DNA of 64,000 nucleotides from the NCBI GenBank assembly GCA_007745635.1, contig CP036272.1, forward strand, positions 6,151,697 through 6,215,696, written 5' to 3'. The DNA comes from Stieleria bergensis (GTDB taxonomy: Bacteria; Planctomycetota; Planctomycetia; Pirellulales; Pirellulaceae). The notes beneath the pieces were generated by a model. The model searched no databases and was not told the origin of the DNA. It saw only the letters and a list, made by a program, of their open reading frames with translations. Position 1 is the first letter of the stretch, and every line of letters starts with the position of its first letter. Of this stretch, positions 43,478 through 53,075 are shown piece after piece. The position numbers and the translations under genes were made by a program.

Positions 43478-45258
43478 CGTGGTTTGTCTCCGGTGATGGC
43501 CAGGGCTCGGCGAAGCTGACCTTGTATGGACTCACTCCAAAACGCCTGAGCATCCTGTCGCTGCTCCCAGTTCTTTTGCTCTAGCTCCGGAGTCAGCGTT
43601 GCCTGAGTACTAGGATAGCCAACGCAAAGATAAGCAATCAATTGCCACGACGCTGGCACTCCTAGGACCGCTTTGGTCCGTTGGGGATCAACGATCGAAA
43701 CCCAACCCACACCGATTCCCTCCGCTCGGGCGGCCAACCAAAAATTCTGAATCGCCGCAACCACGGAATAGGCCACGGTTTCAGGCATCGTCTGTCTGCC
43801 CAACCCTTTTCCCTGATCAGGATCCTGTTGCACGAAGACCGCTAACTGCTCCGGTGCATCACGAATGCCTTGCAGTTTCAACTGCAAGTACTGCTGCTGG
43901 GCCTGGCCGTTGTACTGCCGAGCCGCGAGCTGGTTTTGACTGTAGAAGTCCTGTTCAACTTGCTTGCGAGTACTCTGATCATTGACTGAGACAAACCGCC
44001 ATGGCTGGCTCAACCCAACCGAAGGCGCGGTGCAAGCGGTGTCAATCAAACGCTTCATCGCGCCCACTGGCAGGGCAGTGCGTTGAAAGTGTCTCACATC
44101 GCGGCGCATCCGAAACAGCTGGTGCAGCTGATCGCGAAATTCGCTGTCCCAGTCGGTCCTGGTCGCCGTGCATTCCGCCACTGGTACGCCCGCCGAACCA
44201 GCACCATCGAGCGCAGCGAGTAAGCGACCGGTCGCGGCATCGTCTTGGACCGCAATCCGCACGTACTGTGGGAGCCCAAATGAATCACAGTCGCGCACCG
44301 CCACGCCTTGCCGCAGCAAATTCAAACGAAACGCAGTTCCGTCATCAACAGGCACCAGCACAAAACCGACCGAGGAATCCAGGGGCTGAAATCCACGTTC
44401 TCGTAATCCAGCAAGCATGCGCTGCTTGCAGCCTTGCAGCTTCAACATTGCCGCGTCGTAGTGCGACTGCTGTTCCAACACAGCACGGCCAACCGCTTGA
44501 GCCACGGCACTGACCGTCCAGGGAACACGCCGATCGGTCATTTGAGACATCCGGTCCGGCGCGCCCACCGCGTAGCCCAGCCGAACACCTGCCAATGCGT
44601 GCGACTTGGTCAACGACCGTAGAACGATCACATTCTGCAATCCACAGCCGATCATTGATTCTGCATTCTCGGCAAAGTCAATGTAGGACTCATCGATCGC
44701 AAAGGTCGTCTGCGGATGGCTTGTCGCCAGCGTCTGTAACGTCGAACGCGATAACAAGTGCCCGGTTGGATTGTTTGGATTGCAGATCCATACCAAGGCA
44801 ATCGCTTCGCTCTGTAACGGATGCTCCAGTTGCTCGACTGACTCGGCAAAGTCCTGAGGCTGGCTTGCCATGACTTGCTGAACACGAGCGCCCTGTAACT
44901 GCGAGGCACGCTGGTATTCACTGAACGTCGGCCCCAATACCAAGACCTTGTCATTGGCGGCCAGCACCGTCTCGGCCAGCAGGTGGATCAATTCACTGCA
45001 ACCGTTGCCAATCAGCAAGGACTCCTGTGGAACACTGTGTCGCACAGCCAGACAGTGCTTTAACTGGTTTGAATCACGATCCGGGTAGTCAGCAAACGCG
45101 GCATCAGCTGCCGCTTGACGGACACTGCGAGGGTGAACCACCGACAGCACGTTAGAACTCAGATCGAGGACGTGATCAGGGCTCAGTCCAAGTGGCTCCA
45201 ACTCGCGCAGGTCCAAGCCGCCGTGGTGCTCTTCGCGAATGGTTTGCATATCACTCAT
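43474..45258 (-). CDS. Fusion of threonine-phosphate decarboxylase (CobD-like) and DMB synthase (BluB)
   Basis: The single 594-aa reading frame encodes two cobalamin enzymes. Residues 1 to about 355 form a PLP aminotransferase-fold protein of the CobD/HisC type: HHGGLDLRELEPLGLSPDHV, then LLIGNGCSELIHLLAE, then WICNPNNPTGHLLS, then RSLTKSHALAGVRLGYAVG with the PLP lysine near 215. In the Salmonella nomenclature CobD makes aminopropanol phosphate from threonine phosphate. Residues about 365-590 are BluB-like nitroreductase-fold sequence: RMRRDVRHFQRTALP, then APSVGLSQPWRFVSV, then TMPETVAYSVVAAIQNFWLA, then EGIGVGWVSIVDP. BluB cleaves reduced flavin to make 5,6-dimethylbenzimidazole. No stop or frameshift lies between the parts. 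The start at 45258 overlaps cbiB by four bases. Confidence 0.92.
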   Translation of the reverse strand: MSDMQTIREEHHGGLDLRELEPLGLSPDHVLDLSSNVLSVVHPRSVRQAAADAAFADYPDRDSNQLKHCLAVRHSVPQESLLIGNGCSELIHLLAETVLAANDKVLVLGPTFSEYQRASQLQGARVQQVMASQPQDFAESVEQLEHPLQSEAIALVWICNPNNPTGHLLSRSTLQTLATSHPQTTFAIDESYIDFAENAESMIGCGLQNVIVLRSLTKSHALAGVRLGYAVGAPDRMSQMTDRRVPWTVSAVAQAVGRAVLEQQSHYDAAMLKLQGCKQRMLAGLRERGFQPLDSSVGFVLVPVDDGTAFRLNLLRQGVAVRDCDSFGLPQYVRIAVQDDAATGRLLAALDGAGSAGVPVAECTATRTDWDSEFRDQLHQLFRMRRDVRHFQRTALPVGAMKRLIDTACTAPSVGLSQPWRFVSVNDQSTRKQVEQDFYSQNQLAARQYNGQAQQQYLQLKLQGIRDAPEQLAVFVQQDPDQGKGLGRQTMPETVAYSVVAAIQNFWLAARAEGIGVGWVSIVDPQRTKAVLGVPASWQLIAYLCVGYPSTQATLTPELEQKNWEQRQDAQAFWSESIQGQLRRALAITGDKPR

Positions 45259-46232
45259 GTGATTCCCCACTGGACACAAAGCACGACAGGAATCAAGACA
45301 AACATCAACATCGCCACACTATGCTTGAACAGCCGCAACATTGCCTTGATGTCGGTGCCAGTGGGCTGACGCTGCCCCTGCCCCAGCACGTAATGCTCAG
45401 CCTTTTCTAATTCAATCTCCAGCAATCCGGCGGCAGCACTCATCGGATGGCCGGCGTTAGGACTGGCCGTTTTACCAGCATCTCGCCACCACACCCGCGT
45501 CGCGCAAACCCATTGCCGTGGTCGACACAACAACATCAAGATCGCTGTCAGCCGCGCCGGCACCCAGTTTAATAAATCATCAAGCCGCGCTGCAGCTTTC
45601 CCCAGCCAAAGATAACGCTCACAACGATATCCAATCATCGCATCGCAAGTATTGATGAAACGATAGACCAAGATTCCCGGCAGCCCAAACAGTAAGTAAT
45701 AGAACACCGGTGCGACAACCGAATCGGACGTATTCTCTGCAACCGACTCAATCGCAGCCGCTGAAACCTGGGAAGCATCCAGTTGACTGGTGTCGCGACT
45801 GACGAGGTGATATGCCAATTGCTGCCTCGCGGCCGCCAAGTCGCCGGCGAGCAATTGCCGCGAAACGGAATCACCAGCTTGCGACAAGAGACGGATCGAA
45901 AAACACCCGGTCACCAACGTCAAGCTTACAAGAGCGACAAACAGCAACCAACCAACGCTGGACACGGACACTGGCCATGACTGGATCTGCCAACGCAGCA
46001 ACTGCCCCCCCAACCCGACACCGCCAAACAACAGGCACCCCGTCACGACCAGCAACACACCGTACATGAATCGAGCAATCGGCCGCTCAAAGCGACAACG
46101 ATCTCGCCACATGGAGATAAAATTCCCCATCCAAACCACGGGATGAAATCGCGTTGGCAGCTCTCCCCAAACGACATCAATCATTGCCGCCAACAACACA
46201 ATCAAACAGCGAATTTCCAAGTCAACCATCAT
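45255..46232 (-). CDS. cbiB: Adenosylcobinamide-phosphate synthase
   Basis: The protein has 325 aa and is multi-pass. It shows the CbiB (CobD in Pseudomonas naming) motifs: FHPVVWMGNFISM near the N-terminus, then LVSRDTSQLDASQVSAAAIE followed by SVAENTSDSVVAPVFYY, then DDLLNWVPARLTA, then NAGHPMSAAAGLL. It attaches aminopropanol (phosphate) to adenosylcobyric acid, so it uses the product of the CobD-like half encoded next to it. Two ATGs in a row (46232 and 46229) both overlap the btuD stop. Confidence 0.95.
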   Translation of the reverse strand: MMVDLEIRCLIVLLAAMIDVVWGELPTRFHPVVWMGNFISMWRDRCRFERPIARFMYGVLLVVTGCLLFGGVGLGGQLLRWQIQSWPVSVSSVGWLLFVALVSLTLVTGCFSIRLLSQAGDSVSRQLLAGDLAAARQQLAYHLVSRDTSQLDASQVSAAAIESVAENTSDSVVAPVFYYLLFGLPGILVYRFINTCDAMIGYRCERYLWLGKAAARLDDLLNWVPARLTAILMLLCRPRQWVCATRVWWRDAGKTASPNAGHPMSAAAGLLEIELEKAEHYVLGQGQRQPTGTDIKAMLRLFKHSVAMLMFVLIPVVLCVQWGIT

Positions 46233-47020
46233 CGCGTCACCTCTCCAGTAGGAACCACCAGCGGTGTACCATGGATGGGATGTTCGGTGACAATGACGTC
46301 AATTTCAAAGGCCTGAACAATCAAGTCCTTGGTCAGCACTTCCTCAGGAGGCCCACAAGCCAATAGCTGCTGACCAGAGAGCAGAGCAATCTGATCCGCG
46401 AACGCAGCGGCATGATTCAAGTCATGCAACGTGACCACAGCGATCAAGTCACGCTCTTTGACCAAGGCGCGTATCTGCCGCAGACTTTCGAACTGATGTT
46501 TCAAATCCAACCCACTTGTCGGTTCATCAAGCAACAAGATGGACGCTTCTTGAGCCAGTGACCGCGCCAGCAACGTCCGCCGCCACTGGCCACCCGAAAG
46601 CGTTGCGATGGGACGATCAGCCAGTTCAGATAACCCGGCTAGCTTCATGGCCTGATCAGCCGCTTGATGGTCTTCGTCACTGAACGGCACGCACCAACCA
46701 CGATGCGCGCTGCGTCCGAGCAAAACCATTTCGCCGACCTTGAGCCCCGATTCATTGCCTTCGAACTGTGGCATCAAGGTCAGTTGCTTAGCCAACTGCT
46801 GATGTGACCAGTCACGCAACTCCCGGTCATCAATGAAGACGCTTCCCACTGAGGCCTGTAACTGGCCAGCCATGATCCGCAGAAGCGTCGTTTTGCCGGC
46901 TCCATTGCCACCCAACAGCACCAGCACTTGGCCTGGCGATAACTGCAGAGACAATTCTTTTAGCACCAACCGCTGCGCTGTATACCCGAAGCACAAATCG
47001 TGGACCGAAAACTTCGCCAT
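46229..47020 (-). CDS. btuD: Cobalamin/corrinoid ABC transporter ATPase
   Basis: The protein has 263 aa from the ATG at 47020 (MAKFSVHDLCFGY). It is an ABC ATPase of the BtuD/FecE type: Walker A GGNGAGKTT, signature LSGGQWRRTLLARSLA, Walker B ILLLDEPTSGLD, and an H-loop TLHDLNHAA. It energises import by the BtuC-like permease encoded directly upstream with only one base between the genes. Position inside the cobalamin operon and next to a BtuF-like lipoprotein supports corrinoid over iron-siderophore as substrate. Confidence 0.92.
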   Translation of the reverse strand: MAKFSVHDLCFGYTAQRLVLKELSLQLSPGQVLVLLGGNGAGKTTLLRIMAGQLQASVGSVFIDDRELRDWSHQQLAKQLTLMPQFEGNESGLKVGEMVLLGRSAHRGWCVPFSDEDHQAADQAMKLAGLSELADRPIATLSGGQWRRTLLARSLAQEASILLLDEPTSGLDLKHQFESLRQIRALVKERDLIAVVTLHDLNHAAAFADQIALLSGQQLLACGPPEEVLTKDLIVQAFEIDVIVTEHPIHGTPLVVPTGEVTR

Positions 47021-47021
47021 C

Positions 47022-48032
47022 TTACTGCATCCCCTTTTCAGAGCGAGCATTGGACAGCAACAACCATAGGAAGAAGGGGCATCCCAAGATCGCCGTCAAA
47101 ATTCCCACCGGAAGCTCAGCGGGAGCAATCACCGTGCGTGCCAGCACGTCAGCAACGATCACCAGCGTGGCCCCCAGCAAAATGCTTAATGGGATCAGCA
47201 CGGCATGCTTTGCGCCAACCAACATGCGAGCAAGATGAGGCGCAATCAGGCCGATAAACCCGATGATGCCAGAGGACGCCACGGCACCTGCCGTGGCGAT
47301 ACTGGCAGCCACAATGATCAACCAACGGAACCGACGCAGCGGCAAACCCAACGACTGAGCGCTGACATCACCTAGCGAGTAAACATCCAGGGCGCGGGCT
47401 GATAGCCCGATGACCGTCATCCCAATGCCGCCGAACAGCGTGACCAACGCGGCGCTCCCCCACTGGGCACTGGCTAAGGATCCCATCAGCCAAGATAAAA
47501 TCACCATCGCTCGCTGATCGAAAATAAACATCAACCCTGAGACGATCGCGCTGACCATGCTGCTGACAACAATTCCAGCAAGCAACAACGATGAAGCGGA
47601 CTGAATGGAAGTCGCCGAGGCGATGGCGACGACCAACATCACGACAGCCACCGCACCCACGATCGCCATCAATGCCGTCGCACCGAGCGAAAAGAACGAC
47701 AACTGCAATCCACTGACGACCACCAACGCGACGCCCAGTGAAGCGCCGCTCGAGGCCCCGATGATGTACGGTTCGGCCAATGGGTTTCGAAACAATCCTT
47801 GAAAGCCAACGCCTGAGGCAGCCAAGGAAGCACCGACCATGGCTGCAGTGATCACGCGCGGCAGTCGCAGTTCCAGAAAGATGATTCGCTGTGGATTGTC
47901 GGCCGGTAACTCGCCTTGCAGAATCGCCAACAGATCAGCAAACGTCACGGAGGTTGCACCAATCATGGTCGAAAGCGACGCGACGACAATCATCAGCAGC
48001 GCAGAGACGATGATGCAACCACGGGCGCTCAC
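47022..48032 (-). CDS. btuC: Cobalamin/corrinoid ABC transporter permease
   Basis: The protein has 336 aa and about ten membrane helices, of the FecCD/BtuC family: LRLPRVITAAMVGASLAASG, then FRNPLAEPYIIGASSGASLG, then FIGLIAPHLARMLVGAKH, and the C-terminal GILTAILGCPFFLWLL. The start codon is GTG (48032) and overlaps the btuF stop by four bases (GTGA). It forms the inner-membrane channel with the BtuD-like ATPase downstream and receives substrate from BtuF. Confidence 0.93.
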   Translation of the reverse strand: MSARGCIIVSALLMIVVASLSTMIGATSVTFADLLAILQGELPADNPQRIIFLELRLPRVITAAMVGASLAASGVGFQGLFRNPLAEPYIIGASSGASLGVALVVVSGLQLSFFSLGATALMAIVGAVAVVMLVVAIASATSIQSASSLLLAGIVVSSMVSAIVSGLMFIFDQRAMVILSWLMGSLASAQWGSAALVTLFGGIGMTVIGLSARALDVYSLGDVSAQSLGLPLRRFRWLIIVAASIATAGAVASSGIIGFIGLIAPHLARMLVGAKHAVLIPLSILLGATLVIVADVLARTVIAPAELPVGILTAILGCPFFLWLLLSNARSEKGMQ

Positions 48033-49069
48033 TCGTTAGCCTCCAAAGCGGCAGCCGTTTCTTCGCCAGCGGCGTCTAATTCTGGATACGCGATCAGGAC
48101 GATCTCTTCCAACGCATCCAAAATGCGCGGACCACAGCGCGAAATCTGATCACCAGAGACCAAATGAATTCGCTCGTTCTTGACCGCCGTGATCACCGAC
48201 CAGCCCGGACGCGCGGCAAACGAATCCAGCTCGATGGCTTCAAAGTGACTGGTCGGGGCAAGGATCAGCTGCGGATCACCTGCGATCACCGTTTCACTGC
48301 TAATCTTGGGATAACGCACTTGCGTCTCAGTCAAGATGTTTTCCAGCCCAGCCATCGACAACACATCGCCGATAAAGGAATTCGGTGCAGCAGTCATCAA
48401 CGGATCGTCCCAGACTTCATAGAACACACGAATCGGCTTTTCTGGCTTGGCCTGCTGAACCAGCTTGGTCAACCGCTGGTGCTTGGCTTGCATGGTCTGA
48501 ACCAGCTCATCAGCTTGCTGACGTCGATCGGTTAACGCCCCAATCAAACGGGCTTCCTGAAAAAGCTGATCCAAGGTTTCGGCACCTAGGGCACAGGCTG
48601 GAATTTTCAATCGTTCCAAGGATGCGATCATTGGCTGGTGCGAATCCCATTTACAAATCACCAAGTCTGGTTTCAAACTGAGAATGGTTTCAACGCTGGT
48701 GCTTTCGAGCGTCCCGCCGCCAACCTTCGTCCGCCTGGACGCCTGCTCTGGATAGTTACAGTTCCGCGTCACGCCCACCACTTTGTCGCCCAACCCTAGC
48801 GCAAAGAGCAGCTCTGTTTTTGCGGGCGTCAAACTCACAATTCGGACCGCTGGCTGGTCCAAACGCACCACGCGATCGAGTCGATCCCGAACTTCCAGAT
48901 CGTTGATCACAACAACCTTTGGCTCTTCGGTCGCAACAGCCGCATCCTGCTGAGCGGCCGTGCTGTTTCCACTAGACGAACCGGGCGAGCCAGCCGGATC
49001 GGCTCCGCAGCCCGAAAAAACAGCCAGCAAGACAACAACTATCCAATTGCATACGCGTGATCGCTTCAT
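48029..49069 (-). CDS. btuF: Cobalamin/corrinoid-binding lipoprotein (BtuF-like)
   Basis: The protein has 346 aa. The signal ends in a lipobox (LAVFSGC, Cys at about 21), so it is a lipid-anchored substrate-binding protein; a Ser/Gly/Ala linker follows. The BtuF/FecB fold is visible: RIVSLTPAKTELLFALGLGD, then VVGVTRNCNYP, then VETILSLKPDLVICKWDSHQ, then YPKISSETVIAGDPQLILAP. The length and arrangement are those of class III binding proteins. It delivers corrinoids to the BtuCD transporter encoded next. An outer-membrane BtuB is not in this window. Confidence 0.92.
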   Translation of the reverse strand: MKRSRVCNWIVVVLLAVFSGCGADPAGSPGSSSGNSTAAQQDAAVATEEPKVVVINDLEVRDRLDRVVRLDQPAVRIVSLTPAKTELLFALGLGDKVVGVTRNCNYPEQASRRTKVGGGTLESTSVETILSLKPDLVICKWDSHQPMIASLERLKIPACALGAETLDQLFQEARLIGALTDRRQQADELVQTMQAKHQRLTKLVQQAKPEKPIRVFYEVWDDPLMTAAPNSFIGDVLSMAGLENILTETQVRYPKISSETVIAGDPQLILAPTSHFEAIELDSFAARPGWSVITAVKNERIHLVSGDQISRCGPRILDALEEIVLIAYPELDAAGEETAAALEANE

Positions 49070-49680
49070 GACTGAACCTTTAACGGGGCCACTTGCCTAG
49101 CGGCGTCCTCGACGCTGACACCGATTTGCTTGACGTCGATCGCCTGGCCTGCGACTAATAAATACACTCGATCACTGACGGCGGCGAGATGCTGATTGGC
49201 AAACCCCAAAAGGTCGCGAAACAGCCTGCCCAATCGATGCTCAGGCACAATCCCTGAACCGACTTCCCCCGAGACAATGACCAGGTGCAGCGAACGCTGC
49301 TGAGCGACCTGTATCAATGCATTGACTTCATCCAGAACCTGCTGCTGGCAGAGTTCCTGATCCTCCGGACAATCCGGCTGGCAAAGCACATTGCTGACCA
49401 ACAGGGTTAAACAGTCCAGGAGAACCACTGGACGGAGCTGTTCCACAGCAGCCAGACGCCGGCCAACATTCAATGGCGACTCAATGGTTGTCCAGCTCGC
49501 TGGACGTGATTGCTGATGATGCTCAATGCGGTCCGACATTTCCTGATCGCCAGCATGAGCGGTGGCGACAAAGGTGACCTGTTCACCGCCCACAGCCGCG
49601 ACCAAGTCCTGTGCAAAGCGACTCTTTCCGCTCCGCACGCCACCCAACACCAATGTGATCGAACCCGAACCGTCAGACAT
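49066..49680 (-). CDS. cobU: Adenosylcobinamide kinase / guanylyltransferase
   Basis: The protein has 204 aa from the ATG at 49680. It has the P-loop GGVRSGKSRFAQ, then VTFVATAHAGDQEMSDRIEH holding the guanylylated histidine region, then VLLDCLTLLVSNVL and VSGEVGSGIVPEHRLGR. CobU (CobP) phosphorylates adenosylcobinamide and converts it to adenosylcobinamide-GDP, the substrate of CobS. The start overlaps the cobO stop by one base (TGATG), and its stop overlaps btuF by four. Confidence 0.96.
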   Translation of the reverse strand: MSDGSGSITLVLGGVRSGKSRFAQDLVAAVGGEQVTFVATAHAGDQEMSDRIEHHQQSRPASWTTIESPLNVGRRLAAVEQLRPVVLLDCLTLLVSNVLCQPDCPEDQELCQQQVLDEVNALIQVAQQRSLHLVIVSGEVGSGIVPEHRLGRLFRDLLGFANQHLAAVSDRVYLLVAGQAIDVKQIGVSVEDAARQVAPLKVQS

Positions 49681-50294
49681 CAAAACTCCACTCCGGGCTG
49701 CGGCTTGATGCCTTTCGAATACGGATGTTTGATGACTTTCATTTCAGAAGCCAAATCAGCAACCTCAAGCAGTTGCTCATCGGCGTTACGGCCCGTGACA
49801 ACGACGTGCAACATCTCGCGTTTGTCCAACAATTCATCGACGACTAAATCAACGGGAATGTATTCGTACTTGGTGGCGATATTCAATTCATCCAAGATGA
49901 TCAAATCGAAACTGGGATCACGGATCAGCTCCGTCGCTTTCTGCCAGCCGCGCATGGCGGTGGCGATGTCGCGTTCACGATCCTGAGTCTTCCAAGTAAA
50001 GCCTTCACCCATCGTATGCATTTCGATAGGAAAGCCCTGCTCGCTCAACTTTTCAATCATCGCTGCCTCACCGGTGGCGATAGCACCTTTGATGAACTGC
50101 ACGATGCCCACTTTCATGCCTTGTCCCAATGAGCGCATCGCCATTCCGAACGCAGCGGTCGATTTGCCTTTGCCGCTACCGGTATGAACGATGATCAATC
50201 CCTTTTCTTCGGTTGCGCTAGCCAGCTGGCGATCTTTGATTTCATTGATTCGCTCCATCCGTTGACGATGCTTTTCGTTGATGTCTTCCGGCAC
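49680..50294 (-). CDS. cobO: Corrinoid adenosyltransferase (CobA/CobO/BtuR type)
   Basis: The protein has 204 aa. It starts at GTG 50294, with a perfect AAGGAG six bases upstream. The CobA-type nucleotide loop VHTGSGKGKSTAAFGMAMRS is unmistakable; GIVQFIKGAIATGE, then TMGEGFTWKTQD, and DLIILDELNIATKYEYI complete the family pattern. It adds the adenosyl group to cob(I)yrinic or cobinamide corrinoids, both for salvage and new synthesis. It begins 10 bases after cobQ in the same transcript. Confidence 0.97.
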   Translation of the reverse strand: MPEDINEKHRQRMERINEIKDRQLASATEEKGLIIVHTGSGKGKSTAAFGMAMRSLGQGMKVGIVQFIKGAIATGEAAMIEKLSEQGFPIEMHTMGEGFTWKTQDRERDIATAMRGWQKATELIRDPSFDLIILDELNIATKYEYIPVDLVVDELLDKREMLHVVVTGRNADEQLLEVADLASEMKVIKHPYSKGIKPQPGVEF

Positions 50295-50304
50295 AATTTA
50301 CTCC

Positions 50305-51879
50305 TTACTCGGACGATGCTTGATGAATAATGCCTTGCAAAGCATCGATATCAATCGACGCCTCAAAATGATCAGCGAGGCGATTGAGATCCTGTTGCAA
50401 TTGATGTTCAGTCCCTGGGCCAGACAACGCACCTTCATCCACACCCAGCTTAACCAGCCAACGATTGCGAAAGTCATCATTGTGAAACAATCCATGCAGA
50501 TAACAGCCCCAAACCTTTCCCTTTCGAGCGTGCGCACCATCCAATGGCGAACGCTCGACAGCCGAGGGGACCGACGACAGATCATCGTCGGATCGGCTCA
50601 GCCAGGGTGATCTCGTGGAGGTCTGGCCGACATGAATCTCGTAACCAGAGATCGTTAAGCCAGCGGTTCCCGGTGCGATTTCATCACCGGTCACCTGGAA
50701 CGTTGTCTGCAATGTTTGTTTGCTGGCATGATAGCGTGTGCTAGCCGACAACAGGCCCAGACCAGCGGCATGCGGAACACCACTTTCCAGACGTTCTGGA
50801 TTGTCGATCGACTGACCCAAGATTTGATAGCCACCACAAATGCCAACCACTTCGACACCTTCTTCGGCAAGCTGACTCAAACGGTCCGCCAAACCTTGGT
50901 CCTTCAACCACTGCAAATCGCCGAGAGTATTTTTTGTGCCTGGCAAGATCACCACCTCAGGTGACCCCAACTGATCCAGCGATCGCACATACCGCAGCGC
51001 CACACTGGGCTCGGCAACCAGTGGATCGAAATCATCGAAGTTCGCGATATGAGGCAAATGAATGACAGCCACATCAATCGCATTTTCGGCAGGTGACTGA
51101 GCAAAGCGAAGCGGATCGCTTAAAGCAACTGCATCTTCTTCTGGCAGGTTCAAACCGGCAACCCATGGCAGCACACCCAGAACGGGGACACCACCACGCT
51201 CCTGCAGAATTTCCACACCACGATCAAACAGCGACAGATCACCACGAAACTTATTGACCAGCAAACCGCGGATCAATCGTCGATCTTCCGGGGGCAAGAG
51301 CCAAAGCGTCCCCAATAGCTGTGCAAAAACCCCGCCACGCTCGATGTCGCCAACCAACAACACCGGTGCCTGACAATAGCGGGCGACGGACATGTTGACC
51401 ATTTCAACATCCGCCAAATTCAGTTCTGCGGGACTACCAGCACCCTCGATGACCACCAGATCATATTGCGACCGCAATCGATCCAATGCCGCCGTCGCGA
51501 CCGGCCAAAGCTTCTTTCGCTCGCGGAAGTAAGCCTGAGCTTCTAGGGGAGGCGTCGGCTTGCCGTTGACGACCACCTGCGAGCGAGTGTCGCCCTCGGG
51601 CTTCAGTAAGATGGGGTTCATGTCCGTCGTTGGCTGAACGCCCGCGGCGATCGCCTGCAACGCCTGCGATCTCCCGATCTCGCCTCCGTCAGCACAGACG
51701 GAGGCGTTGTTGGACATGTTTTGCGACTTGAATGGAGCCACACGCAGACCGCGCCTGGCAAAGCTTCGGCAAAGCGCAGTGGTGATCAGGCTTTTCCCAG
51801 CCGAGGAACTTGTCCCCATCACCATCACAACATTGCCAAGCGGTCGATCACTCAAGTTCAATGACCTCGCGACCGTCAC
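50305..51879 (-). CDS. cobQ: Adenosylcobyric acid synthase (glutamine-hydrolysing)
   Basis: The protein has up to 524 aa. N-terminal dethiobiotin-synthetase-like domain: [20 protein letters not shown], then [15 protein letters not shown], then [17 protein letters not shown], and [13 protein letters not shown]-terminal class I glutamine amidotransferase domain: [13 protein letters not shown] with the nucleophilic Cys, and GCYLHGLF with the His. It amidates the four remaining carboxylates of adenosylcobyrinic a,c-diamide. The reading frame can start at GTG 51879, inside the end of the DUF1559 gene (32-base overlap); later starts are possible because homologues begin near VVMVMGTSS. It is the second cistron of the riboswitch-controlled operon. 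Confidence 0.95.
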   Translation of the reverse strand: MTVARSLNLSDRPLGNVVMVMGTSSSAGKSLITTALCRSFARRGLRVAPFKSQNMSNNASVCADGGEIGRSQALQAIAAGVQPTTDMNPILLKPEGDTRSQVVVNGKPTPPLEAQAYFRERKKLWPVATAALDRLRSQYDLVVIEGAGSPAELNLADVEMVNMSVARYCQAPVLLVGDIERGGVFAQLLGTLWLLPPEDRRLIRGLLVNKFRGDLSLFDRGVEILQERGGVPVLGVLPWVAGLNLPEEDAVALSDPLRFAQSPAENAIDVAVIHLPHIANFDDFDPLVAEPSVALRYVRSLDQLGSPEVVILPGTKNTLGDLQWLKDQGLADRLSQLAEEGVEVVGICGGYQILGQSIDNPERLESGVPHAAGLGLLSASTRYHASKQTLQTTFQVTGDEIAPGTAGLTISGYEIHVGQTSTRSPWLSRSDDDLSSVPSAVERSPLDGAHARKGKVWGCYLHGLFHNDDFRNRWLVKLGVDEGALSGPGTEHQLQQDLNRLADHFEASIDIDALQGIIHQASSE

Positions 51880-52930
51880 GGCTTACCATCGCTGCCAACT
51901 GTTCGATCGGCAGGGATTCGGTCACAAACCGTGTCGACCCATCGGTCATCACGACGTAGGCTCCACCCGGGTGAAACGAATAGACTTCGTTATCATTGCT
52001 GCAATTGACTGCACAGGTCCCTGGATTGATCGCTGTGTTGCCATCCGGCTGCGCCCCATCAACCAAGAAACCTTTCAGGTGACTCGCCCAAACACCACCA
52101 GTAGGATAGGGACTGGTGATCGTCGAACCACCACTCCACGTCTTGGGAGTCGCACCGTCACCAATCCAGCGTCCGTTTTGATACAGGTACGGTCGAGAAG
52201 CACACTCAACAATCAACACCGTTTGAGACAGACCGTCCAGCACGTCCGCAAACTTTGTCCCCTTCATTGTCAACACGCCGCAGTTGTATGGATCGTACAA
52301 GCGTTGCCGCGCAGGCAGCACATCGTTCAACTGGCGACCAATGCCACCCACATTGGCGTAGTCCGTCGTTGCACCGGGAAAAAAGTCACGCGCAGACAAC
52401 TGATAGTTTGTGCCGCTGCCGGGGTAATCCACAAACAGAGTCCATTCGAATCCTGGGCGTTCGGGAACCGAGGGACAAGTCAGCATCGGGACATTCGTCG
52501 AAACCGCTTCGGCGTTCTGAGGATCATGCCAGTGGAAATCCGGATCAAACGTTTTGAACAAACCATCTTGCTCGACATAAGGCAAGATCGCCGTAAACCA
52601 ACTCCCGCGTTTGGTCGTCCACGCGCGTCCGGGACCGGGCTGCTGGGATTGCTTGGGCAGAACTTTGAATCCCGATTCATAGTTGTGAATCGCCAATCCA
52701 ATCTGCCGCATGTTGTTACCACACGACATCCGCCGCGCGGCCTCTCGAGCGGCCTGAACGGCAGGCAAAAGCAAACCAACCAAAATACCGATGATCGCAA
52801 TCACAACCAGCAATTCAACCAGTGTAAAACCTGTTCGTCGAACGCGCCCAACGGCGCCGCGCCGACTTCCAGTGGGCTCTCCAGTACAGCGAGACTGGTT
52901 TTCAAAAGAGATCTGTGAATCAAAAAACAT
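51848..52930 (-). CDS. DUF1559 pseudopilin-like protein, first gene of the cobalamin operon
   Basis: The protein has 360 aa from the ATG at 52930, which has AGGA ten bases upstream; an ATG at 52951 would add seven residues. After a polar leader of about 32 residues comes a type IV prepilin sequence, [19 protein letters not shown], whose Gly-Phe junction is the usual prepilin peptidase site. The DUF1559 (SBP_bac_10) pattern follows: [17 protein letters not shown], then [15 protein letters not shown], then [16 protein letters not shown], and C-terminal [18 protein letters not shown]. The family is hugely expanded in planctomycetes, with unknown roles at the cell surface. Here it is the first gene after a cobalamin riboswitch and its end overlaps cobQ, so its expression should respond to cobalamin. 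Confidence 0.93.
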   Translation of the reverse strand: MFFDSQISFENQSRCTGEPTGSRRGAVGRVRRTGFTLVELLVVIAIIGILVGLLLPAVQAAREAARRMSCGNNMRQIGLAIHNYESGFKVLPKQSQQPGPGRAWTTKRGSWFTAILPYVEQDGLFKTFDPDFHWHDPQNAEAVSTNVPMLTCPSVPERPGFEWTLFVDYPGSGTNYQLSARDFFPGATTDYANVGGIGRQLNDVLPARQRLYDPYNCGVLTMKGTKFADVLDGLSQTVLIVECASRPYLYQNGRWIGDGATPKTWSGGSTITSPYPTGGVWASHLKGFLVDGAQPDGNTAINPGTCAVNCSNDNEVYSFHPGGAYVVMTDGSTRFVTESLPIEQLAAMVSRDGREVIELE

Positions 52931-53075
52931 GAGAGCAAATCCTGTGCGCATCAATCGTTCGCCGATGAATGCGTCGGAAAATCTTCTTCAGAGACATGGA
53001 TCGATCAGGATTCGCGTGTCATAGAAACGACCAGCAACCGCTGGTGGTCATCGCTGAATCTCAATCGCAGCAACC

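Noticed and set aside
51707-52918. 403-codon plus-strand open frame opposite cobQ and the DUF1559 gene
   Set aside because: Its product is Arg/Thr/Gln-rich with no domain logic and lies exactly antisense to two well-supported genes.
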